From assembly GCA_963402885.1 (NCBI GenBank), contig OY727098.1:22554717-22618716 (forward strand): a stretch of 64,000 nucleotides of DNA, given 5' to 3'. Positions 1-9,405 of the stretch are shown in pieces. A model generated the notes under the pieces. The model did no database searches. It was not told the DNA's origin and saw only the letters and a list, made by a program, of their open reading frames with translations. Source of the stretch: Antedon bifida (Eukaryota; Echinodermata; Crinoidea; Comatulida; Antedonidae). Position 1 is the first letter of the stretch. Each line of letters opens with the position of its first letter. A program made the position numbers and the translations under genes.

Positions 1-111
1 ACATGAATCAACTTCAAACCGGAAAAACCCATTATGATTGAAAAGTTCTTTTAAGGTTAATTCACAAGGTGGAAGAGATTTTGCATTTTCAATAATGCAA
101 TAAATTACACC
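1..111 (-). other. Open minus-strand stretch left of the last recognised vasa exon; exon status undecided
   Basis: Reading on the minus strand from about 111 down to 1 there is one open frame, preceded by an AG at 112-113 and including SLPPCELTLKELFN. The phase would fit the upstream vasa exon, and the words PP...LT have a faint likeness to the stretch before the Q-motif. However, the implied intron (112-167) would be only 56 bp and the continuation does not look like a Vasa core. I would not call this an exon without transcript evidence. Confidence 0.2.
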
Positions 112-167
112 TTTTTAAAACAATAAATAACAATAAAATAAGTAAAAATACATTACACGGTACTTAC

Positions 168-3100
168 CTGATTTCTCAACAGGTATATCATCATACTTAT
201 CAAAGTTAATACCCTTCTGCATAGTCTCAAATATTGCTTGTTCCTCTTCAGGTGGTGCTGGGGGAACATACGTCTGTGCAGCTGGTTTATCTAATTCAAA
301 ATACAGTCATGTTACATAAACAGTACAATTTTATTTTTTTTAAATAGTTTACATTATTATTATCATCAATTATTTGATTTCTTTAAATTATGTGACTAAA
401 CATACCATCACCCCCAGCTGAGGGATTGGTACACTCCCTGGCAAAGTGGCCCTCTTCTCCACATTTCCTACATGCTGTATCACCTGTTATTAAATAAAAA
501 CAAAATAATGATATTAATTAAAGAAAGTAAAAATTACTGGTTTTTATTGCAGTGGACAATAGATTAAATATACCATGTAGCAAATACATGTTAAATGTAT
601 ACCATTAGTAAAGTTGGTATATGCACTTTGACACTGGCTGAAGAGTATGTATCATTAAGTAAACAGACTTACATCCTGGTAAATATACAAAGCTGTAGAT
701 TTTAGATTGTAACAAAGAAATGAAAATTATAAAATATTGCCAGCCAAAATTGTAAATAATTAAAAATAATCATTGTTGCAGGAAGCAATATTTTTTACCT
801 AACTTGTTAGGATGATGCTTAATTATTCACGACAACTGTAATGAATAATAATAATAATATTTTCCATACAACAATAAAATGCCAGTTAAAGGTAAAGATT
901 CAGAGAAAGTGCCACAACATACAAAGCACAGTATTCCATCTGTGCTGCTTATAGGAAGCCGTTTCAATTTCCCATTTTTACTGGATATTATTATTAGTAT
1001 CAATGCTTTCGTCATGCATTATGTATATTTAGTAAGCAGAAGTGACAAAATGTAGCACTTTCAGCAAATTCTGCCTTAAAACACCAGGTGAAAACAATAT
1101 TAGGTATGGGAAGGAGTAAACAACAATTAAAAAAACATGTGATAACTATTTATTTAATCATATCTAGCAGTTTTTGGGATAGTACATCCCAGTAGGACCA
1201 CTTACTTTTGTTGCCGTTGTCTCCACCACCACCAGATGAACTCCCAAAACCACCACCAAACCCACCTAATGAAAAAAGTCACACAACACATTAATTTGAA
1301 GCAGATGAATGAGACCGAGATCAATTTATAGTCAATACTAGCTAACACTTACTAACATCACATATGTATTAGAAAACTAACTACCTGATCGACCACCACT
1401 TGAACCTTCTTCAGTACAGTCTCTGGCTTGGTGCCCTTCTTTGCCACACTTGAAACATCCACGGCCACCGCCACGGCCACCGCCGCCGCCACCACCACCA
1501 GTAGGGCACTCGCGGGCGAAATGGCCCTCTTCACCACACTTATGACAAGCACGGCTTCCTCCCCCTCCTCCACTACTGCCACCATTTGGGCATTCACGAG
1601 ACATATGGCCTTCTTGACCACATTTGAAACATGATCTGCCACCACCGCTGCTTCCTCCTAATGAAAAATGTAATGGATGGTCAATAACTATCTTGATTCT
1701 TCTTAGCCTTATTTTCGGTGATCTGACGAGAACCGGTGTTGGTTATGATGGTCAAATAAATAAACAATACAAATACTATTTCTACAGATTTTATATATTG
1801 AGTTGAGGAAAATGTTACCTTTATTTGAGCCAAAACCACCTCCGCCACCCGAACCGAAACCACCTCCACTACTCGAACCAAAGCTACCTCCGTCACCATT
1901 GGTTGAACCAAAACCTTTGTTGCCACCTTTCGATCCGAATCCGCCACCGCCTCCTGAACCAAATGCATCTCCACCACCCGAACCAAATCCACCTCCGCTG
2001 CTAGAGCCAAAGCCACCTCCGTCACCATTGGTTGAACCAAAACTTTTACTACCACCTTTGGATCCAAATCCACCACCACTTGATGCGTCTTCATTCCATC
2101 CATCATCATCGCCAAATCCACCTCCACGGCCTTTAGCTCGATTTCCATTTTGAGGAGACGAATCAAATCCAAAGCCATTCTAGATAATAATTATCAATGT
2201 TATGTATTTTACAATGAAATAAGGAAAATTAATATATTAACTTATTTTTAATTTTAAAACATGGCAATGCTCCTTTTTCCCCCTATTATAATTCCAATAT
2301 AAAATAGCATTATAATTACAATAAATTACACTTACTGTAGCAGGAGCCTTAGCTGAAAAAGCTTTTACAATAGATCCTCGGCCTAGGCAAAGAAAGGACA
2401 TGGTCATGTATACATTTTAATGCTAAATGATCTAAGAAAGTCTACATTCATTTTAATGCTAAATGATCTAAGAAAGTCTCTACATTATTCATTATTACAT
2501 TGTATTATTAATAAGGTCTAGTAATTTGTAGAAGGAAAAATGACTTACTATAAGTTATTAATATTTATTCACATTATTATTAATCAAATCATTCAATTAT
2601 TCATTGAGATGGTATGTATTTAAAATAAATTAATCAAACTTTTTTAAAAATTAGATTAGATAGAAAAGTGAAATTCTGAGCTCCCCAGCTTGTACTTATG
2701 ACATGTAAATAAACACCATATAGGCTTCATTTTTATTTATTTGTATACAAAAAATGTTGTCAATATGCAATAGTTGGTAGCATGATGGACATGCTAACAA
2801 AAGTGGCAAGCTCATGTCAGCTTGAACCACCAAAAACTGATTTTTTTTTTTGTAACAGATTTAAAAATCATGTTTTTTGCCATTTGCTAATTTAGTATGT
2901 GGTATTTATTTAACAAATTATCTGAAATTCATGATTATAGTTTGCCCAATAAGATAATTCAACTATCAGGGCACATTCCTGAGCTAGAAGTAAGGAAAGG
3001 TCAATATCATTGATATCAGTTATTTGAGAAGCAACAACGACTAATATGGTCTACAAGCAAACGGCCAATATCATTGCAACAAAGTAAGTAATGTGACTTG

Positions 3101-3945
3101 TAATTGAATGGTATGAAAAATAAAAATTTAGTAATCTCTAATACACACCTCTTCCTCTCCCAAAGGATACTGGGCCTCCATTCATTGTTGATCCAGGCTA
3201 TAACACAATAAAACATTGAGTGAGTGAATTAACAGATTTCATTGTTTAACTTTAAACTCATTTATTGTTTTTTTTTTTTTCATTGTTCTAAATTCTCAAC
3301 TGGAAGTAAGCCTCTTATTCTTTATCTGTGGCATACAAACTATGAAACTGTTCCCATGCATGAATAAACAAACAAATCATTTTAGTTACATGGTTAATTA
3401 CCACTAATTAATATAATCACAGACATTTTGGTAAGATAATCTGTAACTATTTTTTTACATTTAATTGGTGGATGGCCATTTATTAACATATTTATTCATG
3501 GTATGGTCTAGTGGTGAACTGGCCATTGTTTCTGGCTTTCACACCAGTCCCACCCTTCCCACTTATTTTCCAAGTTTCCTGGACTTTCTGCATTCTCACT
3601 CCTGAGGACGATCAAAGTATATTGATCGAAACGTCGAGAAACTCAACAGTTCTTTTCAGAACTAATACATGTGGTGTACTGCAAACTTTATATCAACAAC
3701 ATATTTATTCAATTAAATAAAATATTAATATCATCTCTACTCCATATTATTTGTCTATGTATTGTTATGAATGTTTAAAACATACAGATTTATAAATCAT
3801 GGAAAGAAGCATATTAATGAACTTATTTAAAATACATAAATATGAATGTTTTTCCATTCAATTTTCTTTCTTTTATAAATTTTATAGTGTGAATCACCAA
3901 AAATATATTAATAAATCAACTTACTGTGTCCCAATCATCCGCCAT
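168..3945 (-). CDS. vasa: Vasa/DDX4 DEAD-box helicase, N-terminal half (8 exons, 3'-partial in window)
   Basis: Vasa is an ATP-dependent RNA helicase of germ granules, acting in translation control and piRNA handling. Minus-strand coding exons, in order of transcription: 3945-3925, 3197-3149, 2382-2336, 2179-1819, 1657-1385, 1265-1206, 483-406, 290-168. Every junction is AG/GT and all phases agree, giving 337 residues plus one base. The protein starts MADDWDT. Residues 77-159 are FG/glycine-rich. Four CCHC knuckles of the form CxxCGxEGHxxRxC or close variants sit at about 169-182, 197-210, 227-240 and 275-288. The last exon encodes [20 protein letters not shown] followed by [14 protein letters not shown], the signature directly before the Q-motif in Vasa proteins. 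The helicase core must lie beyond position 1. CCHC knuckles plus this linker separate Vasa from DDX3/PL10, which lacks knuckles. The ATG at 3943-3945 is chosen because MADDWD-type starts are usual for Vasa and the exon ends on a good donor. Confidence 0.93.
484..1205. other. vasa intron 6 (722 bp)
   Basis: This is AT-rich intron between the exons coding knuckle 4 and the glycine-rich spacer. It holds a short (TAA)n-like run near 843-860. No coding, tRNA or transposon signal is recognisable. Confidence 0.6.
1206..1265 (-). CDS. vasa: vasa exon 6: glycine-rich spacer
   Basis: This 60-bp exon (phase 1 to phase 1) encodes residues [20 protein letters not shown] between the third and fourth zinc knuckles. 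It contains no cysteine or histidine. As a symmetric-phase exon it is a natural cassette exon; skipping would bring knuckles 3 and 4 closer without changing frame. Confidence 0.85.
1385..1657 (-). CDS. vasa: vasa exon 5: three CCHC zinc knuckles
   Basis: This exon encodes residues 160-251. It carries three CX2CX4HX4C knuckles ([42 protein letters not shown]) separated by glycine/serine spacers, the last spacer containing RGGGRG that could be an arginine-methylation site. CCHC knuckles bind single-stranded RNA. A fourth knuckle is in the separate exon at 406-483. Phase is 1 at both ends, the same as the flanking exons, so the exon could be duplicated or skipped without a frameshift. Confidence 0.92.
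1819..2179 (-). CDS. vasa: vasa exon 4: FG/glycine-rich linker with internal duplication
   Basis: This 361-bp exon encodes residues 40-159, beginning [14 protein letters not shown] unit that starts FGSKGG(S/N)K(S/G)FGSTNGDGG and continues with [14 protein letters not shown] occurs twice, at residues 77-119 and 120-159, a period of 43 residues (129 bp). FG/GG-rich low-complexity N-termini in Vasa/DDX4 are known to promote condensation into germ granules; that this copy number matters here is inference. The opposite strand is proline-rich and open over the same stretch, but that is a mirror of the glycine codons and not a gene. Confidence 0.9.
2415..2486. repeat. 36-bp tandem duplication in vasa intron 2
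   Basis: Two adjacent, nearly identical 36-bp units begin TTTTAATGCTAAATGATCTA and continue AAGAAAGTCT. They lie just upstream (on the minus strand) of exon 3 in an otherwise unremarkable AT-rich intron (2383-3148). Confidence 0.85.
3582..3700 (+). mobile_element. Penelope-like element 3'-tail fragment in vasa intron 1
   Basis: The words CTGAGGACGATCAAAG, then TTGATCGAAACGTCGAGAAA and a short TTCTTTTCAGAAC follow each other. The arrangement 'CTGAGGAC ... GATCGAAACGTC' with a small complementary stem is the recurring tail signature of Penelope-like retroelements in animals. No reverse-transcriptase frame is present, so this is a dead fragment. Assignment rests on motif memory, not a search. 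Confidence 0.45.
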
Positions 3946-4003
3946 TTTAATTCAATATATAAGATTGATTGTTATTATTGCTTATTAACACCGAGTACTG
4001 TTT
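3925..4003 (-). other. vasa: vasa start-codon exon with spliced 5' UTR
   Basis: The ATG lies at 3943-3945. Reading upstream on the minus strand, a strong acceptor (TTTACTTTACAG) ends at 4004, so the exon is probably 4003-3925, with 58 nt of UTR, 21 nt of coding sequence and a donor ACA/GTAAGT. This implies a further upstream non-coding exon; the best candidate is at 7328-7470. Confidence 0.45.
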
Positions 4004-4089
4004 CTGTAAAGTAAATACATAGGATATTATAGGTATAGTACAAGCAGTATAGCAATTGATTTTTAAAAAATTGGGCGGATACTACATTC

Positions 4090-4100
4090 GGGAAATTCCC
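4090..4100. promoter_or_regulatory. Palindromic kappaB-like site upstream of the vasa start exon
   Basis: GGGAAATTCCC is a perfect 11-bp palindrome matching the Rel/NF-kappaB consensus. It lies about 150 bp upstream of the vasa ATG. If vasa has a distal first exon the site is intronic. Function is inferred only from the match. Confidence 0.3.
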
Positions 4101-4155
4101 AATAAAAATGTGAAATATGACCTTTGACATTTATCTAAACGCATACAGTAACAGG

Positions 4156-5465
4156 CAGGGCATCACGTATGCAAAACCCAGGAGAGCAACAAATCGCTCT
4201 CCTCAAATCACCGAGGAGAGCAATTCGCTCTCCTTGCAAAAATTTTAAATCGCTCTCCTCAAATATTTATGTTGAAGTTGAAGGATGGTCGCCCTTATTA
4301 AAAATGGCTGGCCCTTATTAATTTTTTGTACACATTTTTTTGCCCGACAGGGGATACCCCCCCCCCCCCCGCCGCCGCCCCCCCCGCCGGGCACAACAAA
4401 ATTCCCCACACCCACCTTTACACACAATATTTTCCGTGGGGATCGTATTATTCTACAGTACAAAAAACTCAAGCCAATTTTTTTTTTATGGCCTGCCTGG
4501 GTAGATTGGGTTTCAGGAGCCTGGAGAATCCTGTCCTGGCCAACTATATGCCTTTAGCCTAGCTTTTCTAGCCTAGCTTGTTGGCCTAGAAATCAGACAG
4601 AAAACCTGAAAAGTATTTACCTGCAATTCATAAATTATACAATTCTAACATGCAACAGCCATTAAAATATTGATAATAAGTTACAAAGTGTCATTTTAAA
4701 ATAATTAAGAAAGATATTTGATCGTGTTTACATGTGTCACACATGGGCGCACGCACAATAGGGGAGGGCTGAGAGAGCTTCTAGAAGATGCTGACGTCAC
4801 ACATCAGCACGTGTTTTGAGGAGGATTTGAGTGACCAAAATTGGTTAGAACTTTCGAAGAAATAATCCATCTTCAAAATGACATAATTAAAGCAACCAGC
4901 AGCTAAGCTTTTTTAAATAATAAACATTATATTTAGGCCTCCTATATTAATGTTTCCTTTTAAAATTAAATATATTTTATTAACTCGTTCCATAAAAACA
5001 TAAAGGGAAAAATTATTGGTTGGGACATGATCTTCCTGTAAAGGAGGTGTTTCTATGACACCGTACTGGTTGCACTATGAGGCGATGAAGTAAACTCGCC
5101 CTTGAATGCGCGCAGGAAGGGGAATCCCCTTTGTTGGTACCTCGCACTGTGAGATGGAGCGCGATGAATTGCTCTCCTTTTCGAAGGTTGTTGATTGCGA
5201 TCGCGCTCGCGATCCTTAAAAACGAGGGACTGCCATTAGGCTTGTAGCTTTATAACTTAGCTTATATATTATTAGCCTAGGCCTAGATTGGTTTTAACTT
5301 TTAAAAATCCACGTGTTTTTAGGCCTCTTGACAGAAAAATCAACACTGTCAAAAGCTAGGCTCTATTTTGAAAATTAAGGAGCGCGATAAATTGCTCTCC
5401 TCGAAGCCTGTTGAGGAGCGCGGAGGAGCGCGGTCGCGCAGGCGCTCCTTATAAATGATGCCCTG
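4156..5465. mobile_element. hAT-like non-autonomous DNA transposon (1.3 kb)
   Basis: The left end reads CAGGGCATCA at 4156 and the right end is its exact complement, TGATGCCCTG, ending at 5465. Both ends are directly flanked by AACAGG (4150-4155 and 5466-5471), a 6-bp target-site duplication. Both subterminal regions carry clustered AGGAGAGC/AGGAGCGC words in both orientations (4180-4260 and 5385-5450, also 5155-5180), a pattern of subterminal transposase-binding repeats. CAGGG ends are typical of the hAT superfamily, where 5-, 6- and 8-bp duplications occur. The body has no transposase frame and contains a C16-type run (about 4360-4387) and a CRE palindrome TGACGTCA near 4793. Confidence 0.75.
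4358..4388. repeat. Poly-C / CCG low-complexity tract
   Basis: A run of C is interrupted only by GCCGCCG. It produces apparent proline- or glycine-rich reading frames on the two strands that should not be annotated as genes. It lies inside the hAT-like element. Confidence 0.9.
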
Positions 5466-5477
5466 AACAGGAAATCG

Positions 5478-5544
5478 GAAAAAAGCCACCCCTGTAAAAA
5501 GCCACCATTGTAAAAAGCCACCCAACAATGGACTTTACCATTGT
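5478..5544. repeat. Triplicated 16-bp AAAAAGCCACC repeat plus small hairpin
   Basis: Three direct copies of (G/T)TAAAAAGCCACC(C/A) with 16-bp spacing occupy 5478-5525. They are followed by ACAATGG / CCATTGT, a 7-bp hairpin at 5525-5544. They lie between the hAT-like element and the FLYWCH-MULE gene and could be the terminal or subterminal region of the latter element; no matching right end was found. Confidence 0.6.
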
Positions 5545-5648
5545 AAAGTGGGAGTGCTGGACAATCAATTTTTATTCAATTGTGTTATTGTGAATAGCAA
5601 TTTGGGTGTGGGTGTTATTTAGAAACAATATCAAAGCTAATCAAAGGG

Positions 5649-6479
5649 ATGCCTACACTTTTCATGTTACCTCTTCCAAATGCCACTGCCAAAACATCAA
5701 ACACTTCCTACTTAGTTAAGATTCATAATACATTTTATGCCATTGTAATGTTATGTTTAAATAAGGCACGTTATCAAAATACAAATCATTTCAAAATGGA
5801 GTTCATTACAAATAATAAGGGAGGTCGCAAATTATGCTATGATGGTTATCTTTATACTAAACGTAAGTCTAACAGAAGTTCGATAATTTGGGAGTGTTCT
5901 TCACGTAGAAAGTTTGCTTGCAAAGGTGTACTACGGACAGACATCGATATGGCCGAAGTGCAGTATGTATCGGAACACAATCATGCAGTTAACATCATGA
6001 AGGCTCATGCAGAGAAAGCAAGACATAATATTATGGATAAAGCCACAACTTGTAGAGCAACTCCAGCTCAGATAGTCATTGATGAGATGGCCAAACAACC
6101 GCTCAATGTTCGTGTTACTATGACTGGTGCAGAAAGTCTAAAAAGAAACATCAGAATCAAAAGAAGTAAAAGTCATCCTGGTCAGCCACAATCGCTGGAA
6201 GACCTAGTCATTGATGGTGAATGGATGAAAACTGTTGATGACAGAGACTTTCTAATCCATGATGCTATGATTGGTAATACTGACCGTGTCACAGTTTTTG
6301 CAACTTCGGATGGTTTGCGTCACCTATGCAATTCAACAACCTGGTTTATGGATGGAACATTTAAAACCAGCCCAAAACTCTATAAGCAATCGTATGTGAT
6401 TCGCGTTGAGTTAGAAGACAATTCGATAACAACTGTATATGCGCTACTTACATCAATAACAATGACAGACAGACAGTAA
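5649..6479 (+). pseudogene. FLYWCH zinc finger - MULE transposase, C-terminally truncated
   Basis: The frame encodes 276 aa. Residues about 50-116 form a FLYWCH-type finger: a leading F, GYLY, WECSS, an AC-K-G segment and EHNH provide the C-C-H-H ligands. Residues about 215-265 (WFMDGTFKTSPKLYKQSYVI and the following YALLT) match the start of the MULE transposase domain, the DGTF segment carrying the first catalytic acidic residue. The frame then breaks in a GACAGACAGACAG run and stops; the rest of the transposase is missing. The ATG at 5796 (residue 50) is a better start than 5649, because the first 49 residues resemble nothing. FLYWCH-MULE pairs are common in animal Mutator-like elements. 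I judge it a dead transposon gene. Confidence 0.75.
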
Positions 6480-7327
6480 CAATGTCCTGTCTGTAGCAAT
6501 TACATTACATAAATACCAAATATTTAGTTTCAGTAATGATTAAACACCGATTAAAGTAGTTGATCCCTCCCTATATACCAGTAACCAAGATTAAGAACAC
6601 CTTTTCAATAGTGTTTAAATTTTGGCTTTGTTTAGATACAGTACTTCTCTAGGCTTAAGTTAGTTAACAATTGGAGGTGAAAGGGAACTAGGCCTAGGCC
6701 TCTAGCTAGACTAGCGCTGTTATTACTATGGCCTAGGCTAGGCCTAGTTTAGGGCTAGCTAGGCTATATATTATAGCGAGGCTCGCAATGTAGGCCTAAC
6801 TAGCTAGGCTGGCCTACCCCTATAGCTACAGTACAGACAGGCCTAGCTAGATGCAAAACATGGCAACAAATTATTGCTTTGAAACTTTTTTTTTATAAAT
6901 AGCAGAGAGAGTCAATTGTTTTATTGTTGAGTTAGAACGAATAAAAAATAGATTATTATTTTAAAAGTCATATCAAAATGAGCTTGAGTAAAGCAAGGAG
7001 GGGGGTTATTATTAAGTTAGCCTCTAGGTTTGTAGGCTACATAACATGATGCTTGGAACAGAACACACGTGGGGGTCCAGCGCGGTTCGTCGAACACATG
7101 CATGATAAAGAAACAAAAACCACGAGGTATCACACCTGTAGAGGGTTCTTCTTGTCCATCCGGTCCATCCATCCATGTGGAGGACAACGAATGAGATGGC
7201 TCACATCAATTGAAACACAGGAAAATAAGCAATCAATTGAAATTGTTCAGGAACCAACATATTGAACAAAAGCATAATAATGAATAGATTACGTATAAAA
7301 TAAAAACAAATATGGTTAAAGACTTAC
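6480..7327. other. Gene-free stretch with dense AGGCCTA/CTAGC words
   Basis: Between 6685 and 6850 the sequence is largely built from overlapping AGGCCTA, CTAGGC and GCTAGCTAG words. The rest is AT-rich with no convincing coding frame; the open frame at 7053-7265 has no family resemblance. Confidence 0.5.
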
Positions 7328-7470
7328 AACATCACTCAGCAAGGAAGAAACGACGACGACACAAACAACACACACGTACACGGCGGCGGGACGATGATCC
7401 GATGGTGGTGTCAAAAACTAGCCTAGAGACTATCTGTACTGCGCATGGGCGGTTTTAAGTGTAGCACGTG
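7328..7470 (-). promoter_or_regulatory. Candidate minus-strand non-coding first exon and promoter (possibly vasa)
   Basis: On the minus strand this stretch is much more GC- and CpG-rich than its surroundings, contains a GCGCATGGGCG/CATGCGCA word like an NRF1 site near 7440-7452, and ends in a consensus donor (GATGTT/GTAAGTC at 7327). It has no convincing coding frame. Splicing to the acceptor at 4004 would make it the first exon of vasa, with an intron holding two transposons. The 5' limit is a guess. Confidence 0.35.
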
Positions 7471-8166
7471 GTTATGAGTGAATAGTCGCGGTTCAATAAA
7501 TCAAAAACAAATAAATCATTATTTAAATTTAGTGGCTTGCTGTACGTTTATTAATTGAATGTAAATATGTAATTAAAATAATCTGTTATTTATACATGCA
7601 CCCTACTAATTGTGTTGTAATGTTCACTTTTCACATTTTTATCCAATTATTAAAATAGATCAATAGATTTATTAACTACGATCCGTATTTTTTTAATTTT
7701 TATTTGATTTTTTACTTTAATTTGTGCATTTCAAATTGATATTGTTTACATTATTTGATTGATTTATTTTTATTCATATGTCATATTTTACGCCAAGGAG
7801 GTATACTATATGTAATCGTTTACTTGTGTTTTGCTAAGGTAGGCCTAACTTTATTTCCCTCATTACACTGCTGTCTGTATGATCGTGGAAAGATCTGGCG
7901 CTACAAGTTCATCGTGCCATAATTACATATTATACAAATTATGTTATCATATTATCATCCATGTTAAATCATGTAGTCACAGATGAATTGTAAGACCGTA
8001 TCATCTGATTTGGTGATAACACATAAATTAGGACATTGTACAGCCGAGTCATGATTTAATAAATAAAAGAAATATTATTAAAGTCGCATACTCATTACTC
8101 ACATGTTATGTGTAATGACGGATAGTATTGGGTCATACGTATGTAAAAAAAATAAAACAAAAATAC

Positions 8167-8274
8167 TATGTCGAAATTTCAATATATGTATGTCGAAATT
8201 TCAACATTTTTCATTTTTTTTATAGGCTTTTTTTTAATTTATTTTTTTTTTTTTTTTTGCTATGTCGAAATTTC
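8167..8274. repeat. Three copies of TATGTCGAAATTTC
   Basis: The 14-mer occurs exactly at 8167-8180, 8189-8202 and 8261-8274, all in the same orientation and separated by T-rich sequence. The core GAAATTTC is self-complementary. The function is unknown; it may be a degraded repeat end or a binding-site cluster in the intergenic region upstream of the phosphatase gene. Confidence 0.8.
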
Positions 8275-8567
8275 GTGTGGCGAGATTAGGCTTTCGTACA
8301 AAGTAGTTATAAACAAAGAGAGAAGTTAAGTACAATTAGGGCCTACTACTTTTCAGGTTTTTCCTTAAACTATAAAACTGTAATAATAAATAATAATATC
8401 CAGTCAACGTTGTTCTTATTGTTCAATTGAGTTTCGTATAAATGTGCTTATCAGAACAATTTACCCAAAAATATCCAACACACTCAGACTGCAGAGTAGT
8501 CCCATGCAGTAGGCCTAGGCTACTAGACCCAAAGATTGCACTGAAAATACCAATGGTATCTGACCAG

Positions 8568-8637
8568 TTTGCCGACTCCCAGTTTACCGACTCCAGTTTG
8601 CCGACTCCAGTGTGCCGAATCCCAATTTGCCGACTAG
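8568..8637. repeat. 14-15-bp minisatellite (TTTGCCGACTCCAG)
   Basis: About five diverged tandem units of GTTTGCCGACTCC(C)A run from 8568 to 8637. They are followed by AGTCGGCACAC at 8648, which is complementary to part of the unit. The array is open in all frames, so apparent ORFs here on both strands are repeat artefacts. Confidence 0.8.
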
Positions 8638-8911
8638 CTATGTAAATAGTCGGCACACGAAAAAACCCACATTGCCAACAAAAATAAAACTATGAAAAAT
8701 CGTACTTTAATTAATGGTTTATATTGCTTAAGATAACAATTGTTCAATTTGTTAGTTTCATTATTTATAGGTTTATTTAATATATATCAACATTGGTTCA
8801 TAAAATTGTTGTATTTTTCGACAGATACCGTATGACACTCACGTCAATCATTATGTTATACAGGTATGTTCAGTAATCAAATATCATGTCACGCTTGATT
8901 AGGTCCTGAAC

Positions 8912-8919
8912 CCGGAAGT
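8912..8919 (+). promoter_or_regulatory. ETS-type site in the putative phosphatase promoter
   Basis: CCGGAAGT matches the ETS/GABP core-promoter element and lies about 260 bp before the donor that ends the inferred first exon (9180). No TATA box is evident. Transcription probably starts between here and 9060. Confidence 0.35.
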
Positions 8920-8989
8920 AGGTTAAGGTCGGTAAATAATAATAGTAAAATAACGTTAGTAGTAGGACTGAAAGTACAGACAGGCAGTG

Positions 8990-9180
8990 TTATAAAGTAA
9001 AGTTAGTTTCACACTGAATAAGTGTAATCAATTATTTAAAAAGCTGTTTGTTTATATTGATTAAATGGATAACACAATCCATACAAAAGAACCGATGATA
9101 CCAGCAGCTATTCAACGTTCAAAACAGTAATTGGAAGCCAATAGTTGTACCACTACCAGCTCTAGATTGAAGTATAGTTG
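8990..9180 (+). other. Inferred non-coding first exon of the PPM phosphatase gene, with uORF
   Basis: The exon ends TTG/GTAAGT at 9180. If spliced to the acceptor at 10054, the junction makes TGA directly in frame upstream of the coding start, so translation must begin in exon 2. A 21-codon uORF (9065-9130, starting MDNTIHTKEP) lies wholly inside this exon and may dampen translation. The 5' end is not determined. Confidence 0.45.
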
Positions 9181-9386
9181 GTAAGTATTATGTTACATAC
9201 TTAAGCGGTCTAATAATAGTGATACAAGTATCATCATGTTTTTATTTTACGTTCATCATGTAATCGGTGTTCTACATTAATGGGTGACTATGAGAGCATT
9301 TTTCTGAATGTTGTTGAATGAGAACTTTACTGATGAGAGTATTTAAAATATTTGTTTTTAAACATGACAGTTAGGCCTAGCTAGAT

Positions 9387-9405
9387 CCCCCCCCCCCCCC
9401 CCCCC
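9387..9405. repeat. C19 homopolymer
   Basis: This is an uninterrupted run of 19 C in the first intron of the phosphatase gene, directly after TAGGCCTAGCTAGAT. Confidence 0.95.

Noticed and set aside
1358-1645. Other open frames over the zinc-knuckle exon on both strands
   Set aside because: Out-of-frame shadows of GC-rich glycine codons; only the knuckle frame joins its neighbours in phase.
1803-2153. Plus-strand proline-rich open frame
   Set aside because: It is the exact complement of the glycine/FG codons of vasa exon 4; the minus-strand frame has splice sites, phase continuity and Vasa similarity.
3016-3216. Minus-strand 66-codon frame over vasa exon 2
   Set aside because: It runs through the splice sites of exon 2 in a different frame; the spliced reading ([17 protein letters not shown]) fits Vasa.
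4285-4562. Proline- or glycine-rich frames across the poly-C tract
   Set aside because: Homopolymer artefact inside a non-autonomous transposon.
8423-8656. Open frames on both strands at the minisatellite
   Set aside because: Tandem 14-15-bp units keep several frames open; no coding signature.
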